Below are positions 48,188 to 56,474 of a stretch of DNA of 64,000 nt, piece after piece (the first letter of the stretch is position 1; every line of letters starts with the position of its first letter). The DNA lies in assembly GCA_040219295.1 (NCBI GenBank), contig JAVJST010000011.1:124001-188000 (forward strand), in the 5' to 3' direction. A model generated the notes under the pieces. The model saw nothing but the letters and a program-made list of their open reading frames with translations. It had not been told where the DNA came from and did not search any database. Made by a program: the position numbers and the translations under genes. Source of the stretch: JAVJST01 sp040219295. GTDB lineage: Bacteria > Pseudomonadota > Alphaproteobacteria > Rhodospirillales > Casp-alpha2.

Positions 48188-49447
48188 ATGGCGTTGAGGG
48201 AAAGACTCCGTTCGAGTCACTTTCCAGTCTATGCAGGCGCACTTGCGTTCGTCGGCGTCTTGGTGCTTGGCGCCTACCTGCTGCTCGACAAGCGTGCCGG
48301 CGAGCACCTGGCGACGGCTGAACTCGCGCATGTCGTCGGGCACCAGGCTCGTGCTGTCGATGCAATCAGCCGCGCGGCGATGCAGATCGGGTTCGACGTA
48401 TCCACGGGCAACACATCCGACCTCGCAGAGTCACAGGCCCAGTTGGCAGACTCTGCCCAGGCTATCGTCGAAGATCAGAACAAGATAGACCGAATACTCG
48501 GCTCCTCCGCCAGTGATACCGTCAGCGACACCCTTGACCGTGCCTACGGCGAGGGATCGGCCTCTGTTCGCGCGCAGCTGTTGAGGATTGCCGATTCGGC
48601 GCGGTGGCTAGCCGAGCAGGATGTTACCAAGGAAACCCTCCAGGAAGATCGTTTCGTCGCGTTGATCGGACCGCGTACGCAAAGCCTCGCAATCTCGATT
48701 CACAACATCGGCGACAGCACGCTGGCCAAAATGAATGCGCAAACCGCTCGTATGAAGAACATGCTGACCATCCTGCATGGCGGCATCATCGTCGGTCTGT
48801 TCGCGGTTGGTGCGTTCGTTTTCTATCCGTTTTTCCGCCATCTCCAGGACCAGCGCCAGCATCTGCTCGGTCAGGCGCGCACCGATCCACTTACTGGTGC
48901 ATTCAACCGCCGCAGTTTCGATTCCGCCGCGCGTGCCGAGTTCTCCCGCGCCAGGCGACACGGCGGCACGCTCAGTGTCATGGCGTTGGACATCGACAAC
49001 TTCAAGAAGCTTAACGACACCTTCGGCCACGCGACCGGTGACGACGTTATCCGTACCCTCGCTGCAATCTGCCAGGACCGTCTGCGCGAGAGCGACATTT
49101 TCGCGCGAACAGGTGGTGAGGAGTTCTCCATCCTGCTTCCGTCGACCACGTCGGAAGAGGCCATGATCGCCGCGGAGAAGCTGCGAGACATGCTGGCCAA
49201 CACGCAGATCCCGGTTCGCCAGTCCGATACCCCGGTCCGTTTCACGGTTTCGTTCGGCGTAGCCGCCTACGAAGACGGCGACGACAGCATCGAAGACCTG
49301 CTGCATCGGGCGGACATGCGTCTCTACGAGGCGAAACGACTTGGCCGCAACAGGGTCGTCGTCGCGCGGACTGACGATATTACCATCCGCTCAGAGAACG
49401 CGGCAGAAAGGCCGAAGTCGGCGCAATCCGGTTCGGAACTGAACTGA
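48188..49447 (+). CDS. Membrane-bound diguanylate cyclase (GGDEF)
   Basis: A 419-residue protein. Two membrane segments (about 14-34 and 196-216) flank a helical periplasmic domain, and a GGDEF domain follows. Active-site GGEEF is intact, with DPLTGAFNRRSF and DIDNFKKLNDTFGH. RESD lies five residues before GGEEF and is a complete RxxD inhibitory site, so product feedback is expected. It makes cyclic di-GMP in response to an unknown periplasmic signal. The ATG at 48188 avoids an unlikely 36-residue leader and follows a purine-rich GAGGG stretch. Confidence 0.92.
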   Translation: MALRERLRSSHFPVYAGALAFVGVLVLGAYLLLDKRAGEHLATAELAHVVGHQARAVDAISRAAMQIGFDVSTGNTSDLAESQAQLADSAQAIVEDQNKIDRILGSSASDTVSDTLDRAYGEGSASVRAQLLRIADSARWLAEQDVTKETLQEDRFVALIGPRTQSLAISIHNIGDSTLAKMNAQTARMKNMLTILHGGIIVGLFAVGAFVFYPFFRHLQDQRQHLLGQARTDPLTGAFNRRSFDSAARAEFSRARRHGGTLSVMALDIDNFKKLNDTFGHATGDDVIRTLAAICQDRLRESDIFARTGGEEFSILLPSTTSEEAMIAAEKLRDMLANTQIPVRQSDTPVRFTVSFGVAAYEDGDDSIEDLLHRADMRLYEAKRLGRNRVVVARTDDITIRSENAAERPKSAQSGSELN

Positions 49448-49499
49448 GCGAACCGGACGTCGGCAAACCGGCCTTGGCGGCGAGACGCCCGCACTATAT

Positions 49500-49715
49500 A
49501 TGAGTGCCATGGACAGTTTTCTCCCTTTCGCCCTCGGCCTAGCGATGTTCGCGACCCTCGCGGTACTGGTCGTCGGGGTCATCTCGTTCGCGGTCAACGG
49601 CCGGTTCTACAAGAAGAACTCGAACAAGCTGATGCGCTGGCGGGTGCTGCTGCAGGGCATCGCACTCCTGATCTTCGCGGCCATCACGTTGCTGTCGATC
49701 GCCCCGCCAAGATGA
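49500..49715 (+). CDS. Twin-transmembrane protein (HIG1-like)
   Basis: A 71-residue protein with two membrane helices (about 8-30 and 46-66) joined by a basic loop FYKKNSNKLMRWRVLLQG, the pattern of HIG1-domain twin-TM proteins. Function in bacteria is unknown. It overlaps the adenosyltransferase gene start (ATGA) and commonly precedes it in alphaproteobacteria. An ATG 9 bases on is an alternative start. Confidence 0.85.
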   Translation: MSAMDSFLPFALGLAMFATLAVLVVGVISFAVNGRFYKKNSNKLMRWRVLLQGIALLIFAAITLLSIAPPR

Positions 49716-50290
49716 TAACCCTCAGCAAGATCTACACGCGCGGCGGCGACGCCGGCGAGACGTCTCTGGGTTCGGGTGATCGGGTCGCCAAGCACGACCT
49801 CCGCGTCGCGGCGTATGGAACCGTCGACGAAGCCAACAGCGTCATCGGCATTGCGCGGCTGCAGGCCGAGGGCAGCGCCGACGAAATGCTGGCCCGCATT
49901 CAGAACGACTTGTTCGACCTGGGCGCCGATCTGTGTACGCCCGAGGGCGGCGAGCGACGGAGCGGCGCGCTTCGGGTTACCGATTCCCAGGTCGACCGTC
50001 TCGAGAACGAGATCGACCGGATGAACGAGAGTCTGGAACCGCTGAAGTCCTTCGTGCTGCCCGGGGGCAGCACGGTTTCGGCGAATCTCCACTTGGCGCG
50101 TTGTGTCGTTCGGCGTGCAGAGAGGCTGATGACCGAGCTCGCCGAGACCGAGCAGATCAACGGCGCCTCACTGCGCTACGTCAATCGGCTCTCCGATCAT
50201 CTGTTCGTCCTCGCTCGGCATTTGAACGATAATGGTCGTTCGGACGTCCTTTGGGTACCCGGCGCGAACGCGGGTGATCGTACCGGGTAG
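49712..50290 (+). CDS. Cob(I)alamin adenosyltransferase (PduO type)
   Basis: A 192-residue PduO-type enzyme. TRGGDAGETSLGSGDRVAKHD near the N-terminus holds the ATP-binding residues, VDEANSVIGIAR the catalytic helix, and LHLARCVVRRAERL and YVNRLSDHLFVLAR later conserved helices. It makes adenosylcobalamin from cob(I)alamin and ATP. The ecm product in this window needs that cofactor. It is coupled to the twin-TM gene. Confidence 0.93.
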   Translation: MITLSKIYTRGGDAGETSLGSGDRVAKHDLRVAAYGTVDEANSVIGIARLQAEGSADEMLARIQNDLFDLGADLCTPEGGERRSGALRVTDSQVDRLENEIDRMNESLEPLKSFVLPGGSTVSANLHLARCVVRRAERLMTELAETEQINGASLRYVNRLSDHLFVLARHLNDNGRSDVLWVPGANAGDRTG

Positions 50291-50351
50291 GACCGCTGCC
50301 ACTGCGCTGCAACACAACTTCGGATACCCCGTAAGGGACACTCGTAGAGCG

Positions 50352-50380
50352 TTGACACCCCCCGAACCCGTGATTATTGT
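50352..50380 (+). promoter_or_regulatory. Promoter of the 3-hydroxybutyryl-CoA dehydrogenase gene
   Basis: A perfect -35 TTGACA (50352-50357), a 17-base spacer and TATTGT (50375-50380) lie 65 bases before the start codon. Arms CGTGATT (50370-50376) and AATCACG (50397-50403) flank the start site and could be an operator. Confidence 0.65.
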
Positions 50381-50444
50381 GCACATGCGAAATAGCAATC
50401 ACGGAGCCCGGTTTCCCGGGGCTTAGAGCGGCGGTTAGGAAGAA

Positions 50445-51326
50445 ATGTCAGAAAGCATCGAGAAAATCGGCGTGATTGGCGCCGGCCAGATGGGTAGCGG
50501 TATCGCGCACGTTTGCGCCCAGCACGGCTACGACGTCTTCCTGTCCGACGTTTCCGAAGAAAACCTGAAAAAGGGCATGGAGAAGATCCGCCACGACTTC
50601 GAGCGTATGGCGTCCAAGGATCTGATTGCCGCCGCCGACGTCGAACCGGCGCTCAAGCGGATCGCAACCGGCACGTCGCTGGAAGGCCTCAAGGACTGCG
50701 GTCTGGTCATTGAAGCCGCGACCGAGAGCGAGCCCATCAAGAAAGAAATACTCCAGAATCTGTGCCCGCTGCTGCCGGAAGACACTTTGGTCGCCTCGAA
50801 CACGTCGTCGATCTCGATCACGCGTCTCGGATCGTACACCGATCGGCCCGGCAAGTTCCTCGGCATGCACTTCATGAACCCGGTTCCGCGGATGGAACTG
50901 GTCGAGCTGATCCGCGGGATCGCGACCGACGAGGAAACCTTCGCCACCGTTCGCGAACTTACGGCCAAGCTCGGCAAAAAATCGGTCAGCGCCGAGGATT
51001 TTCCGGCCTTCATCGTCAACCGGATCCTGCTGCCGATGATCAACGAGGCGATCTACACGCTTTACGAGGGCGTGGGATCGGTCGATTCGATCGATACCGC
51101 GATGAAACTCGGCACGAATCACCCGATGGGCCCGCTCGAACTCGCCGACTTCATCGGCCTCGACGTCTGTCTTGCCGTCATGCAGGTACTGCACGACGGT
51201 CTCGCGGACACCAAGTACCGTCCGTGCCCGCTGCTGGTGAAGTACGTCGAGGCCGGTTGGCTCGGCCGCAAGGCAGGTCGCGGATTCTACGATTACTCGG
51301 GCGAGACGCCGGTTCCCACCCGCTAA
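50445..51326 (+). CDS. hbdA: 3-Hydroxybutyryl-CoA dehydrogenase
   Basis: A 293-residue dehydrogenase. IGVIGAGQMGSGIAHVCAQ is the NAD-binding Rossmann segment; SNTSSISIT, GMHFMNPVP and VNRILLPMINEA carry the catalytic Ser, His and Asn residues. It interconverts acetoacetyl-CoA and 3-hydroxybutyryl-CoA, feeding the ethylmalonyl-CoA pathway or polyhydroxybutyrate and butyrate use. It has its own promoter. In related genomes electron-transfer flavoprotein genes often sit between the adenosyltransferase and this gene; they are absent here. Confidence 0.94.
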   Translation: MSESIEKIGVIGAGQMGSGIAHVCAQHGYDVFLSDVSEENLKKGMEKIRHDFERMASKDLIAAADVEPALKRIATGTSLEGLKDCGLVIEAATESEPIKKEILQNLCPLLPEDTLVASNTSSISITRLGSYTDRPGKFLGMHFMNPVPRMELVELIRGIATDEETFATVRELTAKLGKKSVSAEDFPAFIVNRILLPMINEAIYTLYEGVGSVDSIDTAMKLGTNHPMGPLELADFIGLDVCLAVMQVLHDGLADTKYRPCPLLVKYVEAGWLGRKAGRGFYDYSGETPVPTR

Positions 51327-51483
51327 AGCCCTACCATATTCCCGCCGAAGCCGTTGAACGGGCACAGTGTACTACGTGTCCGCACAACGACGTGGTCCGG
51401 GCGCATACCCGGCGCATCTATCATGCGCCGGCGGACGACAAGCAACAGTGGGCTGCCCTGTTCCGTCCCTGAGCCCTTCGACG

Positions 51484-52410
51484 CTATGCCGCCCTAGCGA
51501 CCTCGCTGAGCGCGCGGACATGTTCGACACCGAGGCCGCAGCATCCGCCGAACAGCCGGACCCCGCGCGAGAGCCAGCGCTCCGCTTGACGTGCCAAGTC
51601 AGCCGGTTCGATGACGTCGACGAACTGCCAGTTCGGCATCTTGAAGTAGCCGGACTCCGGATAGACTCCGATCGGGCCCGACCATACCGTTTTCAGCAGA
51701 TCGATTGCCGGCGCCACGTCGGGCACCGGCGAATGCATGATGTTGATGCATTCCGGAGAGAGTGAAGACACAGAGGCGACCAGAGCCTCGAAGGTCTTGT
51801 CCGTATAATCGAACACCGGCAGTTTGGCGACACCCGGTCGGCTTCGGCAACTCACGCCGATCCATACCGGCAACCCGGTCGACATCGCGGCGTCCACGGC
51901 GGGCACGGTGTAGGGCGGATCCTGGCACATCTCAAGGGCGATGAGGTCGACCCCGGCGGTCGCGAGAATTGTCGCCTGTTCCGTGATCGAGCGCGCGACT
52001 GCGTCCGGCGTCGACCATTTCGAACCGTCCGCGGTCGTCCATTCGCAGATTGAACCGGCTACCGCAACTGGCGGACCGCCCTGGCGTTTGACCGCGGCGC
52101 GAGCCAGCGCCACCGCTTCGCGATTGATCGCTTCCACGTGCTTGCCGTACCCAGCCGGCTCGAGCATGTGCCGGGCCGATGAGAAGGTGTTGGTGATGAT
52201 GACCTCGGCGCCGGCGGCGATGAAGTCCTCGTGGACTTGCCGAACGACCGCCGGTTGCTCAAGTACGGCGACACCGCTCCAGGCCTTGGAGTCCATCCGA
52301 ACGCCGCGCTTCTCAAGTTCAGTGCCCATGCCGCCGTCGATGACAATCGGCGCGCCCTCGCCGCCGAGGCGTCGTTGCCGAGCCCTTCGCATCCTCTCAT
52401 CGTTCGCCAT
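51484..52410 (-). CDS. Homocysteine S-methyltransferase family protein
   Basis: A 308-residue barrel protein. IVIDGGMGTELEKRG opens the family, IGVSCRSR and FGGCCGLG supply the Cys zinc ligands, and ITNTFSS and GPIGVYPESG are conserved. Members transfer methyl groups from betaine, S-methylmethionine or similar donors to homocysteine. The start at 52410 (MANDERM) is chosen over one 90 bases upstream. Neighbouring genes do not define the donor. Confidence 0.86.
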   Translation of the reverse strand: MANDERMRRARQRRLGGEGAPIVIDGGMGTELEKRGVRMDSKAWSGVAVLEQPAVVRQVHEDFIAAGAEVIITNTFSSARHMLEPAGYGKHVEAINREAVALARAAVKRQGGPPVAVAGSICEWTTADGSKWSTPDAVARSITEQATILATAGVDLIALEMCQDPPYTVPAVDAAMSTGLPVWIGVSCRSRPGVAKLPVFDYTDKTFEALVASVSSLSPECINIMHSPVPDVAPAIDLLKTVWSGPIGVYPESGYFKMPNWQFVDVIEPADLARQAERWLSRGVRLFGGCCGLGVEHVRALSEVARAA

Positions 52411-52600
52411 GAGATTATCCCTGCGTTGCTGGCGGAATCCGCGGCTCTCCGCATCGACCGCCCTATACTGTCCGATTAATACCGGAGGCCGATAGAGCAT
52501 ATGCGGAAAAATACGTATACTCTATGTATTGTTTGGTATACTAGACACCGCGTTGCAGAGTCATTGTAGGTTCCTACCAGACGACGAAGGAAGCTTGGTC

Positions 52601-53086
52601 ATGCGGGCGATTAAGGCATACAGGAGCATTTTGCTGTTGGCCGTCGTTTTCTCGGCGCTGGCGGGACAAAAGGGGGCATTTGCAGCTGAAGAAATCAATG
52701 TCTCCAAGGCCGGCGTTGCAATTCATGGATACGATCCCGTGGCCTACCACCGGGAAAACACGCCGGTGGAGGGCAAACAGGCTTTTTCGGCGCAACACGA
52801 CGGAGCGACGTACTGGTTCGCGTCAGCGGAGAATCGCGACGCGTTCCTTCAGGCGCCGGATACGTACGCACCTGCCTACGGTGGGTGGTGTGCCTACGGC
52901 GTGCGCGTCGGACGCAAGTTCAATACCGATCCCCAAGCTTTTGGCATCGTGAACGGGCGCCTGTATTTCTATCTGGATCTTGGTACCCAGAAGGTGTGGG
53001 AGGAGGATGTTGCCCGCAACATTGCCATCGCCGATCGAATCTGGCCGTCGATCAAGGCGACGCCGGCCAGACAGCTGGCAGAGTGA
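52601..53086 (+). CDS. Secreted YHS-domain protein
   Basis: A 161-residue protein with a signal peptide ending near GAFA. The YHS-like domain includes VAIHGYDPVAYHRENTPVEG, YWFASAENRDAFL and GGWCAYGVRVG. YHS domains are small metal-binding modules common in heavy-metal and secreted proteins. The ATG at 52601 follows AAGGAAG. A transmembrane kinase gene starts 42 bases downstream, so the two may form a sensing unit; this is inference. Confidence 0.85.
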   Translation: MRAIKAYRSILLLAVVFSALAGQKGAFAAEEINVSKAGVAIHGYDPVAYHRENTPVEGKQAFSAQHDGATYWFASAENRDAFLQAPDTYAPAYGGWCAYGVRVGRKFNTDPQAFGIVNGRLYFYLDLGTQKVWEEDVARNIAIADRIWPSIKATPARQLAE

Positions 53087-53128
53087 GGGGCATTTCCGCA
53101 TGAGGCGGTATCGAGGCAGGAATACGGC

Positions 53129-54613
53129 ATGAATCCGAGCTTCACGTCCGTCCGTACGCGGTTCCTCGCAATTCATCTACCGATCTTGCTGATCGCCGTT
53201 CTCGGCGTGTTCTGCATCGCAGAATGGTTAAACTACCGGTCAGAAGTCGATCGCCTGGAACGCGATCTGGACACCATGGCCGCCAGCCAGTCGATCATCG
53301 TCGCGGCCGCCGTCGCCGAAATGGACACCAGCCAGGTACGCGCCGCCGTCGCCTCGGCAATCGCCAGTCCGGACGTCCGGGGCATCGCCGTCTACGACGA
53401 CGACGGCAATCTCATCGACGCCTACGGCGAGGGGTACGACGACGCCGGCGGACTCGTCGCATCGACCGGCATCAATTATGCAGACGAGTCGGGCATTCGC
53501 CGCGTTGGCAGCCTTTCTATCGCGATGAATACCGAACCCACTTTCGACAGGCTCAAGCAGCGCCTTCTCAACGGCGCGATCTTTGGTCTCATATCAGTCG
53601 TCGCCGCTATGTTCGCGGCCCAGATTGCGTTCGGCCGAACCGTTGCGACACCACTCGCCCGCCTGCTTGGCGTGATCGAAAAAACCCGCAGCGGAAAACA
53701 CCGGGAATCGGTTGAATGGAACAGCGATGACGAGTTGGGTCGTGTCATCAAGGCTTACAACGAACTCCAGATACGTGAGTCGGCGAACGAAACCGCGCTC
53801 AAGGAAATCCAGTCAACGCTCGAGAGTAGAGTGCGCGAACGAACCCGCGACCTCGACCGTGCCCGGCGAGAAGCGATCGAGGCCAACAACGCGAAGAGCG
53901 AGTTCCTGGCCAGCATGAGTCACGAACTTCGGACACCGCTCAACGGCGTGCTTGGCTTTTGCCAGATTCTCAAGATGGCGCGCAAGGATCATTGGACGGC
54001 GCACGAGCTTGACTACCTGGAAATGATCGAAAAGAGCGGGGACATCCTGCTCCGCCTGATTGACCAGGTACTCGATCTCAACAAGATCGAATCAGGTTCG
54101 ATTGCCCTAGAACTGGAGGACGTCGCGCTGGCGACGGCTGTCGAGGAAGCCGTCGGCATCATTACCGCCGAAGCCGAGGCGGCCAGCGTACTGATCGATG
54201 TCGACATCGAGTCATTCGTCGGGCTTTCAGTGAAGGCAGATCCGTTCCGGCTCCAGCAGGTTTTGCTCAACCTGCTGAGCAATGCGATCAAGTACAATCG
54301 CGAGAATGGCCGCATCGATCTCGCGGGCCACAGGATCGACGCCAGCGTCGAAATCATCGTCGCCGATACCGGCATCGGCATCGCTGACGAGGACTACGAG
54401 CGCGCGTTTGAACCGTTCAACCGCTTGAACCAGACGGGCGGCACCATTTCCGGCGCCGGCCTCGGCCTGACGATCAGCCGGCGCCTCACGGAGATGATGG
54501 GCGGCAAGCTGGCCTTCGAAAGCCAAGTCGGCATAGGTACGACGTTCCGCGTCACTCTGGCAGTGGGCGCCGAACCGCAGTTGACGCGGGACTTCATCCG
54601 ACTTCGTGCTTGA
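53129..54613 (+). CDS. Transmembrane sensor histidine kinase
   Basis: A 494-residue kinase. Membrane segments near 10-32 and 150-172 flank a small periplasmic sensor domain with FDRLKQ near its end, then HAMP, a coiled coil (ESRVRERTRDLDRARREA) and HisKA MSHELRTPLNGVLG. The HATPase domain has NLLSNAIKYN, DTGIGIADED and GAGLGLTIS. No response regulator is adjacent. It is probably co-transcribed with the YHS gene and is convergent with ccrM. Confidence 0.9.
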   Translation: MNPSFTSVRTRFLAIHLPILLIAVLGVFCIAEWLNYRSEVDRLERDLDTMAASQSIIVAAAVAEMDTSQVRAAVASAIASPDVRGIAVYDDDGNLIDAYGEGYDDAGGLVASTGINYADESGIRRVGSLSIAMNTEPTFDRLKQRLLNGAIFGLISVVAAMFAAQIAFGRTVATPLARLLGVIEKTRSGKHRESVEWNSDDELGRVIKAYNELQIRESANETALKEIQSTLESRVRERTRDLDRARREAIEANNAKSEFLASMSHELRTPLNGVLGFCQILKMARKDHWTAHELDYLEMIEKSGDILLRLIDQVLDLNKIESGSIALELEDVALATAVEEAVGIITAEAEAASVLIDVDIESFVGLSVKADPFRLQQVLLNLLSNAIKYNRENGRIDLAGHRIDASVEIIVADTGIGIADEDYERAFEPFNRLNQTGGTISGAGLGLTISRRLTEMMGGKLAFESQVGIGTTFRVTLAVGAEPQLTRDFIRLRA

Positions 54614-54632
54614 TCGGTCGGCCGCACAGCGG

Positions 54633-55712
54633 TCAGTGCAATTCCGAACGAATCTTTTGACGCAGGATATCGATCGGCACCAACTTGCCTTTCTGCTCGA
54701 TGTGCCAAAACTGCCAACCGTTGCATGACGGGGCCTTCTGGACGTACGCGCCCGCCTGGTGAATCGAGCCGCGAAAATCTCCGGTCATCAGGGTTCCGTC
54801 GGCGCGGACCCGCGCTGCGTGGGTGCGACGGTTGTCGTAGAGCTTGGTCCCCGGACTGACGAGGCCACGTTCAAGCAGCCATCCGAACGGCACGCGCGGG
54901 GCCGTGCGTCGAGCCGGCGCGTCGACAAGTTCGTCGTCCGGAGCCTCGCGAACCGCGACGATACGCTTGCGGGCGACTTCGAGATACTCCCGGTCCCGCT
55001 CGATGCCGACGAACCGCCGCCGTAGCCGTTTGGCCACCGCACCCGTCGTACCGCTGCCGAAGAATGGATCCATAACCACGTCGCCGACTTCCGTCGACGA
55101 CAGAATGCAGCGGTGAAGCAGTCCCTCCGGTTTCTGCGTCGGATGCGCCTTGTTGCCTTCGGCGTCCTTCAGGCGCTCGCGGCCGGTGCACAACGGCATC
55201 GTCCAGTCCGAACGCATCTGCAGATCGTCATTCATCGCCTTCATCGCTTCGTAGTTGAAGCGGTACTTGGCGTCCTTGTCCTTAGCGGCCCAAATCAGGG
55301 TTTCGTGCGCGTTGGTGAAACGCCGGCCGCGGAAGTTCGGCATTGGGTTGGTCTTGACCCAGACCACGTCGTTCAGCAACCAGAACCCAAGGTCCTGGAG
55401 GATCGTGCCGACGCGGAAGATGTTGTGGTAACTGCCGATTACCCAAAGCGTGCCGTCGTCCTTGAGCGCCCGCCGAGCCGCACTCAACCAGCTCTTGGTG
55501 AATTTGTCGTACTCCTCAAAAGAGGCGAACTGATCCCACGCGTCATCAACGCCATCCACCCGCGTGTTGTTCGGCCGATGCAGTTCGCCCTCGAGCTGCA
55601 AATTGTAGGGCGGATCGGCAAAAACCATGTCGACGGAACCCGATTCGAGCCCGTTCATGATGTCGACGCAATCCCCCTCGAGAATGAGGTTCTCGTTCTT
55701 GTTCTTTGTCAT
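54633..55712 (-). CDS. ccrM: Cell-cycle-regulated DNA adenine methyltransferase CcrM (GANTC)
   Basis: A 359-residue beta-class adenine-N6 methyltransferase. The catalytic motif DPPYNLQLEG is near residue 33, the AdoMet motif DPFFGSGTTG is in the C-terminal half, and the last 90 residues form the CcrM-specific DNA-recognition extension ending IDILRQKIRSEL. It methylates GANTC after replication and is essential or important to cell-cycle control in many alphaproteobacteria. The start at 55712 (MTKNKNEN) follows AGGGGC. Seven GANTC sites lie upstream. rnhB lies just before it, the usual alphaproteobacterial arrangement. Confidence 0.96.
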   Translation of the reverse strand: MTKNKNENLILEGDCVDIMNGLESGSVDMVFADPPYNLQLEGELHRPNNTRVDGVDDAWDQFASFEEYDKFTKSWLSAARRALKDDGTLWVIGSYHNIFRVGTILQDLGFWLLNDVVWVKTNPMPNFRGRRFTNAHETLIWAAKDKDAKYRFNYEAMKAMNDDLQMRSDWTMPLCTGRERLKDAEGNKAHPTQKPEGLLHRCILSSTEVGDVVMDPFFGSGTTGAVAKRLRRRFVGIERDREYLEVARKRIVAVREAPDDELVDAPARRTAPRVPFGWLLERGLVSPGTKLYDNRRTHAARVRADGTLMTGDFRGSIHQAGAYVQKAPSCNGWQFWHIEQKGKLVPIDILRQKIRSELH

Positions 55713-55741
55713 GATGCCCCTGCCCAACTTGCAGGCAGCAT

Positions 55742-55837
55742 GAGTCACGGGCGATTCCCCGTCAACAATTTAGTTGAATCAATATGTTATGAGAGAGTCT
55801 TACACTAGATATGGAGTCCCGGATTCGATCCAGACTC
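55742..55837. promoter_or_regulatory. Cluster of seven GANTC sites upstream of ccrM
   Basis: GANTC sites occur at 55742, 55753, 55776, 55795, 55814, 55822 and 55833 (first base of each). That is seven in 96 bases; about 0.4 would be expected by chance. The third lies in the near-palindrome TTGAATCAA. They cover the ccrM upstream region and the end of rnhB, so autoregulation of ccrM by methylation state is likely. Confidence 0.8.
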
Positions 55838-56474
55838 AAGATATGCTCGTCGCACTTCCTTGTTCGACGATGCTTCGGACCGGTTTGAAACTCGTCCTGT
55901 GGTATGGAGTCACGCCGAGTTTGGCCAGCGCGGCTGAGTGTTCCGCTGTCCCGTAGCCGGCATTGCGTTCCCATCCGTATCCCGGGTATGCCGCAGCCAG
56001 GTCTGCCATGATCCGGTCGCGGGTGACCTTTGCGATGATTGAGGCGGCGGCGATCGACGCCGAAACGCTGTCGCCCCTGATCACTGATTGAGAAGCACAC
56101 GGCAGTGTTGGACACCGGTTCCCATCGACAAGGGCAAAATCCGGCAACGGGTTCAGTGCCGTGACGGCGCGCCTCATCGCCCGGAACGTCGCCTCGAGGA
56201 TGTTGACCCTATCGATCTCACCGGCTTCCACAACCCCCACTCCGACAGAAGCAGCGCTGCTGATGATGCCGAAAAGCTCTTCGCGACGTTTCGCCGACAG
56301 CTTTTTCGAGTCATCCAACATCGCGATGACCACCGGATCATCCGTCAGCGATCCTAGCACCACGGCGGCGGCAACCACCGGCCCCGCCCAAGGGCCGCGG
56401 CCGGCCTCGTCAACCCCGCAAATCACGGTGTGCCTGTCAGCGAGAGCCGCGAGCTCGAGCTCCAGATCAGGCAT
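55836..56474 (-). CDS. rnhB: Ribonuclease HII
   Basis: A 212-residue RNase HII. ICGVDEAGRGPWAGPVVAAAV holds the first acidic catalytic residues, MLDDSKKLS the conserved lysine segment, ALVDGNRCP the third Asp, and ASIIAKVTRD the fourth. It removes ribonucleotides and RNA from RNA-DNA hybrids. It overlaps the antiporter gene by 8 bases and lies 123 bases upstream of ccrM. Confidence 0.95.
   Translation of the reverse strand: MPDLELELAALADRHTVICGVDEAGRGPWAGPVVAAAVVLGSLTDDPVVIAMLDDSKKLSAKRREELFGIISSAASVGVGVVEAGEIDRVNILEATFRAMRRAVTALNPLPDFALVDGNRCPTLPCASQSVIRGDSVSASIAAASIIAKVTRDRIMADLAAAYPGYGWERNAGYGTAEHSAALAKLGVTPYHRTSFKPVRSIVEQGSATSIS

Noticed and set aside
51327..51474. Open frame after hbdA that reads CTTCPHNDVV and ends ALFRP
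   Set aside because: It looks protein-like but has no start codon of its own after the hbdA stop, so it probably continues a shadow frame.
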